Origin: Shewanella oneidensis MR-1
GTDB lineage: Bacteria; Pseudomonadota; Gammaproteobacteria; Enterobacterales; Shewanellaceae
NCBI RefSeq assembly: GCF_000146165.2
Contig: NC_004347.2
Coordinates: forward strand, 1,984,001 to 2,048,000
DNA: 64,000 bases
Reading direction: 5' to 3'
In this document: piece by piece, positions 25,228 to 34,852 of the stretch
Numbering within the stretch: the stretch's first letter is position 1
How the letters are laid out: the number at the start of each line of letters is the position of its first letter
Position numbers and translations under genes: made by a program
The notes under the pieces: model-generated
Database searches by the model: none
Seen by the model: only the letters and a program-made list of their open reading frames with translations
Told to the model about the DNA's origin: nothing

Positions 25228-25546
25228 GATGTCCAGTCGTTATCTAAAAGGATGAGTAGTAAACAGCGGCATAGCATAACAAGAATTTGCCTTAAAGTGA
25301 GCACTATCTAATACACGCATGTAATAGAGTTTGAATTGGCGCACAGATGTTCCATGGTTAGGAAAAAGATTTGTCGCCAAGGTCAAAGAAAATCCACCTC
25401 GCCTGTGCTTTTATAGATCATGCCGTTTACCCGTGTTCTATTGGTTAAGTCGAGGAATCTTGTGTGGATTTAATCCGTCAATCAATCGGCTGTGCTAGTG
25501 GGGAATGAGTACGTCACGTTTATGTCAATGATAAGGATTCGATGGG
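25228..25546. other. Gene-free gap between menA and the SDR gene
   Basis: No convincing ORF, repeat or hairpin was seen in these 319 bases. They must hold the divergent promoters of menA and the SDR gene, but I cannot point to clear -35/-10 pairs. Confidence 0.5.
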
Positions 25547-26479
25547 ATGCGTTTCGATAACCGAGTGGCGTTAATCACGGGAGCTGGCTCAGGGCTAGGG
25601 AGAGCCTATGCCATTATGTTGGCAGAGCGGGGCGCTAAGGTGGTGCTGATTGATCAACCTAATTCGCCCGCTAAACGGCAACAGTACTCAGAGGGTGATT
25701 TTTCCAATAGTGAATTGTGCCAAACCTATGAGACGATTTTGAAACTTGGGGCTGATTGTCTTTGCTTTGAGGTCGATGTAAGCCAACAGACGGATATCAA
25801 GACGATGCTCAATAGCTTGATGCAGCGTTGGCAATGCATTGATATTTTAATCAACAATGCGGGTATCTATGGTGCTTGTCCCTTCGAGCATATTCAAGCT
25901 GCAGACTGGCAGCGGCAGTTTGAAGTTGATGTAAACGGCAGTTTTTACCTGACTCAAGCAATATGGCCAGTGATGAAAGCACAGGGGTATGGCCGCATTT
26001 TGATGACAACGGGTGTGTCGGCACTCTTTGGTGATTTGCACCAAGTGGCATTCAGTGCGGCCAAGATGGCCCTCGTTGGTATGGTTAACAGTCTATCGAT
26101 AGAGGGCGAGCAGTATAATATTCACGTCAATAGTTTATGTCCGCAGGCGCTGACCGATATGACCCGTAAGCATTTAGCGCCCGCGATTCAACCATTATTT
26201 TCCTTTGATACGCTAACCGCGACCGTAGCGTTTTTAGTGAGCTCAAAAGCACCTAATGGCCAGCATCTACTCGCGGGTGCGGGCAGTGTGAGTCATGGCA
26301 GATTTGCCGAGTTTCAATCTATCTACTTTAGTGAAGGCCAATGTACGCCCGACAAATTAATCAAGTATTGGCCCGAGCTTTACTACGCTTTTCCCGTTAA
26401 TTTACATTCCTGTGGTGAGGATAAAGTGCTGGCTTGGTCAAAACAGAGTGCCCTTGAGCACCATATTAAAATTGAGTAG
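25547..26479 (+). CDS. Short-chain dehydrogenase/reductase family protein, catalytic Tyr replaced by Phe
   Basis: A 310-residue Rossmann-fold protein. The NAD(P)-binding TGAGSGLG motif (residues 11-18) and the INNAGIYG motif are intact. At the active site the serine is plausible (S158 in GVSALFG) and the lysine is present (K173), but the usual tyrosine of YxxxK is phenylalanine (F169, in VAFSAAKMAL). The closest architecture I know is the SDR module of peroxisomal multifunctional enzyme type 2. The extra ~60 C-terminal residues are not typical of plain SDRs. Without the Tyr it may be a binding protein or use another mechanism. Start at 25547; the ribosome site is weak (AAGGA about 11 bases before). 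Substrate unknown. Confidence 0.8.
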   Translation: MRFDNRVALITGAGSGLGRAYAIMLAERGAKVVLIDQPNSPAKRQQYSEGDFSNSELCQTYETILKLGADCLCFEVDVSQQTDIKTMLNSLMQRWQCIDILINNAGIYGACPFEHIQAADWQRQFEVDVNGSFYLTQAIWPVMKAQGYGRILMTTGVSALFGDLHQVAFSAAKMALVGMVNSLSIEGEQYNIHVNSLCPQALTDMTRKHLAPAIQPLFSFDTLTATVAFLVSSKAPNGQHLLAGAGSVSHGRFAEFQSIYFSEGQCTPDKLIKYWPELYYAFPVNLHSCGEDKVLAWSKQSALEHHIKIE

Positions 26480-26602
26480 TTCGTCGTACTTATCGTTAAA
26501 TCGTTAACAAACGACATAGAAAACAGAGAAAATCCCTACTGGTCAGCCCTAGTCGAACTGAGTTACCCTTGGGTATGAGTTGCACATTTTCAGTAGGATC
26601 CT

Positions 26603-27469
26603 ATGAGTCAAGTATTAGACGATCTCTTATCATTATTATCCCTTGAGCAAATTGAAATCGGGTTGTTTCGTGGTCAAAGCCAAGACTTAGGATTTGGGCA
26701 TGTGTTTGGTGGGCAGGTGATGGGACAGGCATTAAGTGCCGCCAAGCAAACCGTGCCTGTCGAGCGTCAGGTGCATTCGCTGCATTCATATTTTTTACGC
26801 GCAGGGGATGAGAAGTTTCCCATCGTTTATGAAGTTGAAAATATGCGCGATGGCGGTAGTTTTAGTGCGCGGCGTGTCAGTGCGATTCAAAAGGGGCGGC
26901 CGATTTTTCATATGACCTGCTCTTTCCAAGAACCCGAGGCGGGTTTTGAACATCAAGCGCTGATGCCAGAAGTTCCCGGCCCTGAGGGGTTATTAAATCA
27001 AAATGAACTGGCGATGACGTTACGAGATAAAGTTCCCGCGAGGATCCTCGAAAAATTTATGGAAGACGCGCCAATTGAAATGCGTTTAGTCAATCCTTTG
27101 CATCCCTTTGCACCCAAAGAAACTGAGCCTTATCGCTATGTGTGGCTAAGGGCGAATGGTGCAATGCCAACGGGCACGCATATTCATGAATATTTGCTGG
27201 CTTACGCTTCTGACTTTAACTTTTTAGTGACAGCGGCTCAGCCCCATGGGGTATCGTTTTTAACACCGGGGATCCGAATGGCAACCATAGATCATGCGAT
27301 GTGGTTTCATCGACCGATTAATATGGGAGAATGGCTGCTGTACAGTATCGATAGCCCCAATGCCAGCGGCGGGCGTGGGTATGTTAGAGGGCAATTTTTC
27401 AATCAGCAGGGGGAGTTAGTGGCATCAACTACCCAAGAAGGGCTGATCCGTATGGTAAAAGGAAGTTAA
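26603..27469 (+). CDS. tesB: Acyl-CoA thioesterase II
   Basis: A 288-residue double-hotdog thioesterase that hydrolyses medium- and long-chain acyl-CoAs. The first hotdog ends in the conserved [13 protein letters not shown] segment; the second has [11 protein letters not shown], which carries the catalytic aspartate (D204 in E. coli TesB), and closes with [12 protein letters not shown]. Start at 26603 has AGGATC upstream. It is followed after a single base by a ybaY-like lipoprotein gene. E. coli also has ybaY beside tesB, so this pairing is old and perhaps functional. Confidence 0.93.
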   Translation: MSQVLDDLLSLLSLEQIEIGLFRGQSQDLGFGHVFGGQVMGQALSAAKQTVPVERQVHSLHSYFLRAGDEKFPIVYEVENMRDGGSFSARRVSAIQKGRPIFHMTCSFQEPEAGFEHQALMPEVPGPEGLLNQNELAMTLRDKVPARILEKFMEDAPIEMRLVNPLHPFAPKETEPYRYVWLRANGAMPTGTHIHEYLLAYASDFNFLVTAAQPHGVSFLTPGIRMATIDHAMWFHRPINMGEWLLYSIDSPNASGGRGYVRGQFFNQQGELVASTTQEGLIRMVKGS

Positions 27470-27470
27470 T

Positions 27471-27875
27471 ATGTTAATGAAAGTAAAATTATTTATTCTA
27501 TTGTGCTTAACCTCATTAGCGATGAGTGGTTGCGTAACAGTGAACCCTGAACCACCAGTTATCATCAATGGTGCTGCGGGCTATTTAGAGAAAATTGTCC
27601 TGCCTCAAGGCAGTGAAATTACCATTGCCATTATTGATTTAAATACCCCTGGTGTCGTTATTGCCCAAAAAAGCTTTAACATTGCTCGGGCGCCAGTACC
27701 GTTTAAGTTTCTGCTACCTGCGCAATCTATTGATAAACGGATTAATTATGGCGTAGTTGCTATGATTAAGTATCAGGATCAGGTGATTTTCCAAACCTAT
27801 GATCGTTTCCCTGTGATTAACAATGATAAATATACCACCGAGGTATTAATGAAGCAGGTCATGATTAATCAATAA
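27471..27875 (+). CDS. YbaY-family lipoprotein
   Basis: A 134-residue exported lipoprotein. The signal peptide ends in the lipobox LAMSGC with the lipidated cysteine at residue 21; there is no Asp at +2, so the outer membrane is the likely place. The rest is a single beta-rich domain (VLPQGSEITIAIID...) of the YbaY / type III pilotin-like lipoprotein family. It starts one base after tesB with GGAAG upstream and ends in a strong terminator, so tesB and this gene form one operon. A biochemical role is not known to me. Confidence 0.82.
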   Translation: MLMKVKLFILLCLTSLAMSGCVTVNPEPPVIINGAAGYLEKIVLPQGSEITIAIIDLNTPGVVIAQKSFNIARAPVPFKFLLPAQSIDKRINYGVVAMIKYQDQVIFQTYDRFPVINNDKYTTEVLMKQVMINQ

Positions 27876-27891
27876 AGTATGAAGTACCACT

Positions 27892-27920
27892 AAAAGCCCT
27901 TTTGAAAAGGGCTTTTTTTT
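27892..27920 (+). terminator. Rho-independent terminator of tesB-ybaY
   Basis: Stem AAAGCCCTTTT / AAAAGGGCTTT with a one- to three-base loop, followed by a run of eight T. Confidence 0.9.
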
Positions 27921-28450
27921 ATCGCTTTGCTTTGTAGTCCTGATTTACCGTCATGTGTTTTATTATTTCCATGAAGGTGTTGTTGGGTGGCATTCTGTAA
28001 AGTTAAAGATTAAAAAATACCCATTGTTGATTTTTGTTGGTTATTAAATTTGTTTATTGAAATTATTTCATCTAATTATTTTAGTTTTTTCTAGTGTAAT
28101 AATCGATATCCTATTCTGTTAAATTGATGGCTTAGTCATTATTCAAATTGGCCCGCAGTCCTAATTTACCTTGATTTTTAAGAGTTTGCTAAAATTCCTT
28201 TTAATGAAATAAACCGTAGGCTGTTCTTTTATATGCCTAATATGAGTGTTTTTATTGGGTACGTCATTCTCATTAATTGATTTTATGGGTAATTATTCCG
28301 TTAATAATGTGTTTCAATATGTATCGCCTCATGTTAAAACGCTGAATTGAAGTTCGAATCAGTCACAGAAATTTAATCCATCTTTGTGCTGAATAAATAT
28401 TAAAAATTGAACTTTATAGAAATAAATTCGATATAGCGAAGGAAGCGATA
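27921..28450 (+). other. AT-rich leader/promoter region of the subtilase gene
   Basis: A 530-bp gap without a convincing ORF. It is strongly AT-rich throughout and holds several TATAAT-like runs, so no single promoter can be named. The ribosome site GGAAG lies nine bases before the protease start. Confidence 0.4.
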
Positions 28451-31400
28451 ATGAAAACAAAAATTGCATTAGCAGTGTCAATGGCACTGCTGTCATCTGC
28501 AGCAAATGCTCAAACCGTATTATCTCACAGCGGTGAAACTGTACAGTTTGATATTAGTCCTGAATTAGCGGCAAGTACTGTTCGCGGCAGTTTATCCATC
28601 GAAGCTAACGAGGTTAAATTTGTCCCGGAAGTGGATTTAGATGATAGTGAATACACTTATATTGTGCGTTTACGTGACAGTGCTGCAGCAAATTACCAAG
28701 GTGAAATTGCTGGCTTTAAAGCAACGAGCCCGCAACACACTAGTAGCCGTATTTCGAGTCAATTCTCTGGTAATGTAAAGCTGGATGCAGCTAAGCCTGA
28801 AGTTAAAAACTATGTTAGTTATCTTAAGGTTAAGCAAAATCGATTTTTAACGAATGCCAGTGCTGCGATAGGTAGTCCCATCGAAGCATTAACCACCTAT
28901 CAGTATGCGCTTAATGGTATGGCGATTCGCATGACGCAGGCGCAGGCGATCAAAATGGCTGAGCTGCCAGACGTCGTCTTTATTGAGCGTGAGCGTATTG
29001 AACAGTTAGAAACCGATGTAAGTCAATCGCTTATTGGTTCACCTAAAATATGGGATGGCAGTGCCACTGGCACAAAGGCGATGGGCGAAGGGGTGATAGT
29101 CGGGATTATTGATTCTGGCATTAACTCTGATCACGCTTCCTTTGCCGATATTGGTGGCGATGGTTATGACCACAGTAATCCGCTAGGTCAAGGTATCTAT
29201 ATCGGTGATTGTAAAACTGATTTTACCAGCATGTGTAATGACAAATTGATTGGTGTTCGCAGCTATTCTGAGATCACTAACAATTATGATGATGCAAAAG
29301 TCTTTGGTGATAAACCACCGGCTAAAAATGGTGAAGACTACGGTGGACATGGTTCCCATGTTGCGAGCACCGCCGCTGGTAATATTCTGTTAAATGTCCC
29401 CTATGTACAAGGTGAAGCCGGAAAGCTCGAAGCTGAGGGGATTCCAACCGATATTAAATTTGCGCAAATATCCGGTGTGGCACCCCATGCCAATATTATT
29501 GCCTATCAAATTTGTAATCCTGGTAATGCAGGAGACACCTATTCTGGTTGCCCAACTGCACCGATATTAAAAGCGATTGATGATTCGATTAAAGATGGCG
29601 TCGATGTGCTGAACTTTTCTATCAGTGGTGGCGGTAATCCATGGAATAGTGCTACAGAGCAAGGTTTTTTAGCTGCACGTAATGCGGGGATTTTCACGGC
29701 AGTTGCTGCTGGCAACACTCGCCCTGCTACTGCAACCAGTGCAGCTATTACCCAAACACCATACTCAACACCGAAAAATGCTCCTTGGTATACCTCGGTG
29801 GCAAACTCCACTCACGATCGAGATATTGTGAGCGCAGTTGAGTTTAATGGTAAAAATTATAGTTTTACGGCTGGGTCTGGCCCTGCTTTGACGGAAGTCT
29901 TAAGTGGGATCCCTGTTTATGCGGGCAGTCTCGATTCGACGAATTTTGAAGCTTGTAAAGCCTTTGCAACGGATGCCTTCAAAGGCAAAATTGCAGTGAT
30001 AAAGCGCGGTGGTTGTACATTTGATGTTAAAGTTGCAGCAGCATTGAACGCCGGCGCTAAAGGTGTTGTTGTGTTTAACCGAGAAGGTGAAGGCAACACA
30101 CGTTTAAGTATGTCAGGTTTAGAGAAATTCAATATTCCAGCGGTATTTATCGGTAACACCGATGGTCTTGCACTCATTGATGCGATTACGGCCAATCCGA
30201 GTCTTGAATTGGTGATTTCACCTTTGCCTAAAGTGGTAACGAAGGAAGCTGATGTATTAAACGCTAGCTCACTTATCGGTCCCAATGCTACAAATGATGT
30301 ATTAGTGCCCTTCGTTGCGGCACCTGGTACAGATATTTATGCAGCCTATGCTGATCAACAATTTGGTCATGACAAAACCGGCACTGATCCAGCTGATTTT
30401 ACCTTAATGTCGGGCACCTCCATGGCCAGTCCCCATGTGGCAGGCGCTGGAGCGTTATTAAAATCACTTCACAAGGATTGGACACCGGATCAAATCCGCT
30501 CAGCATTAATGTTAACCGCTACCACAGCTCAGGCGATGAAAAAAGCCGATGCTAAGACTATTGCCGATCCTTTCGATGTGGGAGCTGGCCGTATTCGCGT
30601 TGATTTAGCAGCCAAAACAGGCTTGGTGATGGATGAATTGGGACTAAGTTACGACATTGCCAATCCTGCGAAGGGCGGTGATCCTCGTAAGTTAAACATC
30701 CCAAGTATGGCGGATTCACGCTGTATCGATAATTGTACTTGGACTCGCACAGTCACAGCTACCGCTGACGGCACGTGGACAGCTAAAGGGGTTGCTGTGA
30801 CCGATAAACTGGTGGTAACTGCATCGCCAGAGCGCTTTAGTCTGAAAAAAGGGCAAAGCCAAGTCATTACCGTGACTGCCAATGTGGCTGAGGTTGGCGA
30901 AAATTGGGGCTTTGGTAATTTAGTGCTTGAATCTGATGCCTTCCCAACGGCATCGATGCCAATCGCAGCCAAAATTGCCAAGCGTGATTTACCTACAGCA
31001 TTGAATATCCTTGCCGCTCGCGATGCTGATGAACGCAATTTTAACCACCTAAAGGCTATTGATATGCCTGGTGTTTCGGCAAAAGTGACCGCATTGGCGT
31101 TAAGCGATACTCTTGAGTCCCGTGTGAAGCAGGATTCTGATAACAACAGTGCATTTGACAATTTGGAAGATGGTGTCAAGGTCTTTACCTTTAATGTTGA
31201 AGATAACGCCTTGTTTTTCAATGTATCAATCGGTGAGACTACATCTCCTGACTTAGATATGTTTGTGTTTCTAGACAAGAAAGATGGCAGTAAGTTGTCA
31301 CGGGTTGGCTCTTCTGCTTTAAATGGGTCTAAGGAACGTGTCTCCATTAAAAATCCGGTTAAGGGACAATATATTGTTATCGTGCAAAACTATGAGGCTT

Positions 31401-32353
31401 CAGCAGCCAATGCTGAGGATACTTTTAGCCTCAAACAGGTGACACTGTACAATGGGGCGGGCGATAACTTGACGGCGGCCCTTTCGGGTGACAGTAAGGA
31501 TTTCAGTATCAACCTAGCTTGGAAGCAAGCTATGTTAGTCGGCAGCGATGGTTTGGCTCAATTAACATTAACCAGCAGCGACGAGAAAGTGGCACCGGTT
31601 GCGATTCCGTTGTTGTTTGAGCGCACCATCGATGACGTGCTGCCACCTTTGGGAAGTACGATATCCAGTGAATTAACACCTGGTGTACCTAAGGTGATAA
31701 AGACTCGGATTGCTGCCAATAGCACACCTGAGATGCGGGTTTACACCCTTGAAGCACAGATCCCTGAAGGCCATGAAGTGGCCAATATAAGCCATAAAGG
31801 TGCACATCAGGCGAATAAGATTAGCTGGACAATTGATATGGCTTCTGCGGCCGCCGCTCAAGATATTACTTTTGAGCTTGTGCCACGTAAGGCAAGTCAA
31901 GAAAACCAATTGATCTTAACTAACAAAGTGAATAACGGTAGCGCTGAAATCTTAAAGCAGGAATACCAATTTGATGTGACTGAAGTGGCGCCAGTTGCCA
32001 TGATTGAAGCGCCAGCGTCAGTTCAAGAAGGTAAGCCTTTGTTTATTGATGCCAGTAAATCCGCTGATGCCAATAATGACCCATTAACTTACAAATGGAC
32101 TCAGTTAGGCGGCGCGAGCTTTAATTTTGACCCCACCGCGGCCAAATTAAACTTAGTTGCACCTAATGTGGATGGCGCTGCGCAAACGGTGTCTTTCCAA
32201 CTGACGGTATCGGATAATCATGGTAATCGCGATTCGAGTGTCGTGTCTGTCTCTATTACCGATACGCCACCGAAGAAAGATGACGGTGGTGCCTTAGGTT
32301 GGTTAAGTTTACTTCTGCTGCCATTTGCCTTTGGTCGCCGTAAGCTGCGCTAA
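28451..32353 (+). CDS. Secreted S8 subtilisin-like serine protease with GlyGly-CTERM sorting tail
   Basis: A 1300-residue extracellular or surface protease. In order: signal peptide (residues 1-20, ending ANAQ); inhibitor-I9-like propeptide (about 60-185); peptidase S8 domain with Asp221 (GIIDSGINSDH), His300 (GGHGSHVAST) and Ser657 (SGTSMASPHVAG); an inserted PA domain between His and Ser (about 475-590, with GKIAVIKRGGCTF); a pre-peptidase C-terminal-like domain (about 905-1000); a PKD/Ig-like domain (about 1180-1275); and the tail GGALGWLSLLLLPFAFGRRK, a GlyGly-CTERM signal of the kind cut by rhombosortase. Export is expected by Sec, then type II secretion. Single gene with a terminator at 32408-32433. 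Confidence 0.93.
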   Translation: MKTKIALAVSMALLSSAANAQTVLSHSGETVQFDISPELAASTVRGSLSIEANEVKFVPEVDLDDSEYTYIVRLRDSAAANYQGEIAGFKATSPQHTSSRISSQFSGNVKLDAAKPEVKNYVSYLKVKQNRFLTNASAAIGSPIEALTTYQYALNGMAIRMTQAQAIKMAELPDVVFIERERIEQLETDVSQSLIGSPKIWDGSATGTKAMGEGVIVGIIDSGINSDHASFADIGGDGYDHSNPLGQGIYIGDCKTDFTSMCNDKLIGVRSYSEITNNYDDAKVFGDKPPAKNGEDYGGHGSHVASTAAGNILLNVPYVQGEAGKLEAEGIPTDIKFAQISGVAPHANIIAYQICNPGNAGDTYSGCPTAPILKAIDDSIKDGVDVLNFSISGGGNPWNSATEQGFLAARNAGIFTAVAAGNTRPATATSAAITQTPYSTPKNAPWYTSVANSTHDRDIVSAVEFNGKNYSFTAGSGPALTEVLSGIPVYAGSLDSTNFEACKAFATDAFKGKIAVIKRGGCTFDVKVAAALNAGAKGVVVFNREGEGNTRLSMSGLEKFNIPAVFIGNTDGLALIDAITANPSLELVISPLPKVVTKEADVLNASSLIGPNATNDVLVPFVAAPGTDIYAAYADQQFGHDKTGTDPADFTLMSGTSMASPHVAGAGALLKSLHKDWTPDQIRSALMLTATTAQAMKKADAKTIADPFDVGAGRIRVDLAAKTGLVMDELGLSYDIANPAKGGDPRKLNIPSMADSRCIDNCTWTRTVTATADGTWTAKGVAVTDKLVVTASPERFSLKKGQSQVITVTANVAEVGENWGFGNLVLESDAFPTASMPIAAKIAKRDLPTALNILAARDADERNFNHLKAIDMPGVSAKVTALALSDTLESRVKQDSDNNSAFDNLEDGVKVFTFNVEDNALFFNVSIGETTSPDLDMFVFLDKKDGSKLSRVGSSALNGSKERVSIKNPVKGQYIVIVQNYEASAANAEDTFSLKQVTLYNGAGDNLTAALSGDSKDFSINLAWKQAMLVGSDGLAQLTLTSSDEKVAPVAIPLLFERTIDDVLPPLGSTISSELTPGVPKVIKTRIAANSTPEMRVYTLEAQIPEGHEVANISHKGAHQANKISWTIDMASAAAAQDITFELVPRKASQENQLILTNKVNNGSAEILKQEYQFDVTEVAPVAMIEAPASVQEGKPLFIDASKSADANNDPLTYKWTQLGGASFNFDPTAAKLNLVAPNVDGAAQTVSFQLTVSDNHGNRDSSVVSVSITDTPPKKDDGGALGWLSLLLLPFAFGRRKLR

Positions 32354-32407
32354 GTTGTTCGAGCTGAAACCGGTAAACCCTAGCATGTATCAGGGGTAAC
32401 CCTGATG

Positions 32408-32433
32408 AGGGCCGAGATTATCGGCCCTTTTTT
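32408..32433. terminator. Terminator between subtilase and LysR genes
   Basis: Stem AGGGCCGA (32408-32415) / TCGGCCCT (32421-32428) then TTTTTT on the plus strand; it lies between two convergent genes and may serve both. Confidence 0.85.
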
Positions 32434-32445
32434 ATTGGCCGTTTA

Positions 32446-33327
32446 TTATCGATTTTTCATCAAAAATTCCACAAAGGCGCGGTCGGCTTGACTCACGGGG
32501 CGCTGCTTTTTCCAGGCGATATGCAGATTTAAAAATACCGGTGGGTCAAAGGGTTTCGCGAGGATGTCATCCTTAGGACTGATAGCCATTTCGAGCACGC
32601 TTGTGATACCAAATCCCTGCGACACAATTTGTTTGATCAAGTTAATCAGATTGGTTTCAAAGGCAATATTGGGTTTTTTACCCAAGTCTTTTGCCTGAGA
32701 GAGGATCCACTCGCGGTGAAAGTAGCCAGTTTTGAACATTACCAGTTCATGGTCAAAGAAGTCGTTTAAGCTCACAGCGGGAAGCTCTGCGAGTGGATGC
32801 TCGGCGCCCATGGCAATAACCATTTGCTCGCGGATCAATAGCTGACTATCAAAGTCGGGTTGCAGATCTTGGGCGGTAATAATGGCGATATCCACTTCTT
32901 CCTGTTGCAACATTCGCAGCGCGTCACGGGTGCCGCCCTCAAAGAGGGAAAGCTTTAACTCTGGATATTGATGGCGAAAGGCCATGAGTCGTGAAGGTAG
33001 GTAAAAAGAACCCAACATGCCCGGCACGGCAATGCGTACTTCACCTGAGGTCAAATTCGCCATTGCGCGAATTTGCGCTTCGGCCTGTTTAATTTGTTTG
33101 AGGATCAAGGTGGCATGTTGGTGTAACACTAAGCCTTCGGCAGTGAGTGCGAGGTGTTTATCGTGCTTATTGCTGGTGCGGTTGATCAGGGTGACGCCAA
33201 GGGATAGTTCGAGCCGTTTAATACTTTGGCTTAGCGCGGGTTGCGCCATATTGAGTTTTTTGGCCGCGGCGGTAAAACTGCCAGTAATAGCAAGTGCATC
33301 TAAGTGTTTAAGTTGGCGTATATCCAT
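32446..33327 (-). CDS. LysR-family transcriptional regulator
   Basis: A 293-residue LysR regulator with an N-terminal HTH (ITGSFTAAAKKLNMAQPALS) and the CysB/CynR-like inducer-binding domain. It is divergent from an MFS transporter 169 bp away. The shared gap holds a strong dyad at 33389-33445 that is the likely operator. By the usual LysR logic it would control that transporter and itself. Effector not predictable. Confidence 0.9.
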   Translation of the reverse strand: MDIRQLKHLDALAITGSFTAAAKKLNMAQPALSQSIKRLELSLGVTLINRTSNKHDKHLALTAEGLVLHQHATLILKQIKQAEAQIRAMANLTSGEVRIAVPGMLGSFYLPSRLMAFRHQYPELKLSLFEGGTRDALRMLQQEEVDIAIITAQDLQPDFDSQLLIREQMVIAMGAEHPLAELPAVSLNDFFDHELVMFKTGYFHREWILSQAKDLGKKPNIAFETNLINLIKQIVSQGFGITSVLEMAISPKDDILAKPFDPPVFLNLHIAWKKQRPVSQADRAFVEFLMKNR

Positions 33328-33388
33328 GGTGTGAGCCTCTTACTTGCGCGCTACAATTTGCGATAACCACGTCAGTTATCAATAATTT

Positions 33389-33445
33389 GGCATAACAAAA
33401 ATCAATAAAGTCGATATAAATTATCTATTATTGTTATGTTATGCC
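33389..33445. promoter_or_regulatory. Dyad in the LysR/MFS divergent promoter region
   Basis: GGCATAAC (33389-33396) / GTTATGCC (33438-33445) and the overlapping CATAACAA (33391-33398) / TTGTTATG (33431-33438) are perfect inverted repeats. The spacing (40-57 bp) fits a pair of LysR recognition and activation sites. Confidence 0.5.
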
Positions 33446-33496
33446 CAGTGCTAACCTTTGTCTATCTTGAGAGTGATGCGTTAATTGAGGCAAAAA

Positions 33497-34747
33497 GTGC
33501 AAGCCGTGTTAGACACTATTATCGACAATAAACAACGTGATACCCGACTGATGTGGGCCCTATGTGTGGCTTCCGTGGTGGTGTATATCAATTTGTATTT
33601 AATGCAGGGTATGTTGCCGCTGCTCGCGGAGCATTTTTCTGTGCCTGGCTCGCAGGCGACGCTCATTCTTTCTGTGACCAGTTTTTCATTGGCATTTTCC
33701 CTATTAATTTATGCGGTGGTATCTGACCGTATCGGCCGTCATACGCCGATTGTCGTCAGCCTTTGGTTATTGGCGTTGTCGAATCTGCTGCTGATTTGGG
33801 TTGAGGATTTTAACGCGCTTGTATATGTGCGCTTTTTACAAGGCATATTGCTCGCCGCGGTGCCCGCCATTGCGATGGCCTATTTTAAGGAACAACTTTC
33901 ACCAAGCACTATGCTCAAAGCCGCGGGCATTTATATTATGGCCAACAGCATAGGGGGTATTGCTGGGCGTTTACTTGGCGGGGTGATGTCACAATTTTTA
34001 TCTTGGCAAGAGTCCATGTGGTTGTTGTTTTTAGTCACGCTCGCAGGCGTTGCCTTGACGAACTATTTATTGCCTTCAGGCGCGGATGCGAAGGTGATGT
34101 CGGGCGGTCAAACCTCGTCACCGTCACGCTCAAAACGGGCTCGGCTATTACAGGATTTTTACGGTTTTAGCCACCATCTAACCGATCCGCAAATGCGTTT
34201 AGCCTATGCCATTGGTGGGATCACTTTTATGATGATGGTGAACCAATTTAGCTTTATTCAGTTGCATTTGATGGCTGCTCCCTATGAGTGGAGCCGTTTC
34301 CAAGCGACCTTGATTTTTTTGTGTTATTCCAGTGGCACTGTGGCCTCCTATTTTACTGCTAAGTGGCTGGCAAAATTTGGTCAGCACAAGTTATATCAAT
34401 GGTCTTGGTGTTTGATGCTGTTGGGCAGTTTATTGACCCTGTTTGATACTACATTGACCATTTGCATGGGCTTTTTGATGACAGCTTGTGGGTTTTTCTT
34501 AACCCACAGTTGCTGTAACTCTTTTGTGGCGATGCGCGCAAGCCGCGATCGCGCCAAGGCGACTTCGCTGTATCTGTGTTGCTATTACTTAGGCGCCGCC
34601 TTAGGTGGGCCATATTTGATGCTGTTTTGGCATAAAGCCGAGTGGCAAGGGGTGGTGATGGGTTCGTTAACACTGCTTGCGTTAATCGCATTGTCAATCA
34701 CTCGCCTGCGTTATCACCAAACGAAGATGAGCCCAATTGCGGTATAG
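33497..34747 (+). CDS. Major facilitator superfamily transporter (YnfM/AraJ-like)
   Basis: A 416-residue inner-membrane protein with twelve hydrophobic helices and the MFS loop motif SDRIGRHTPIV between helices 2 and 3. Start chosen at the GTG 33497, six bases after GAGG; a TTG at 33485 would give four more residues but no ribosome site. Paired with the divergent LysR gene and followed by a strong terminator. MFS members of this clade are drug/proton antiporters or sugar exporters; the substrate here is unknown. Confidence 0.88.
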   Translation: MQAVLDTIIDNKQRDTRLMWALCVASVVVYINLYLMQGMLPLLAEHFSVPGSQATLILSVTSFSLAFSLLIYAVVSDRIGRHTPIVVSLWLLALSNLLLIWVEDFNALVYVRFLQGILLAAVPAIAMAYFKEQLSPSTMLKAAGIYIMANSIGGIAGRLLGGVMSQFLSWQESMWLLFLVTLAGVALTNYLLPSGADAKVMSGGQTSSPSRSKRARLLQDFYGFSHHLTDPQMRLAYAIGGITFMMMVNQFSFIQLHLMAAPYEWSRFQATLIFLCYSSGTVASYFTAKWLAKFGQHKLYQWSWCLMLLGSLLTLFDTTLTICMGFLMTACGFFLTHSCCNSFVAMRASRDRAKATSLYLCCYYLGAALGGPYLMLFWHKAEWQGVVMGSLTLLALIALSITRLRYHQTKMSPIAV

Positions 34748-34787
34748 GCTGCTTTAGTGCTTGACCTTAATACCCATAGATGACTAT

Positions 34788-34827
34788 AAAAGCAAAGGCC
34801 AACAATTCTCTGTTGGCCTTTGCTTTT
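34788..34827 (+). terminator. Strong 17-bp-stem terminator
   Basis: Perfect 17-bp inverted repeat (34788-34804 / 34811-34827, core GGCCAACA / TGTTGGCC) with loop ATTCTC and a TTTT end. It separates the MFS and MATE genes. Confidence 0.93.
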
Positions 34828-34852
34828 GCAATGACTAAGGTAAAACAACCCC

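Noticed and set aside
29539-31347. Antisense ORFs opposite the subtilase gene
   Set aside because: They mirror the codon use of the long plus-strand gene and have no start signals.
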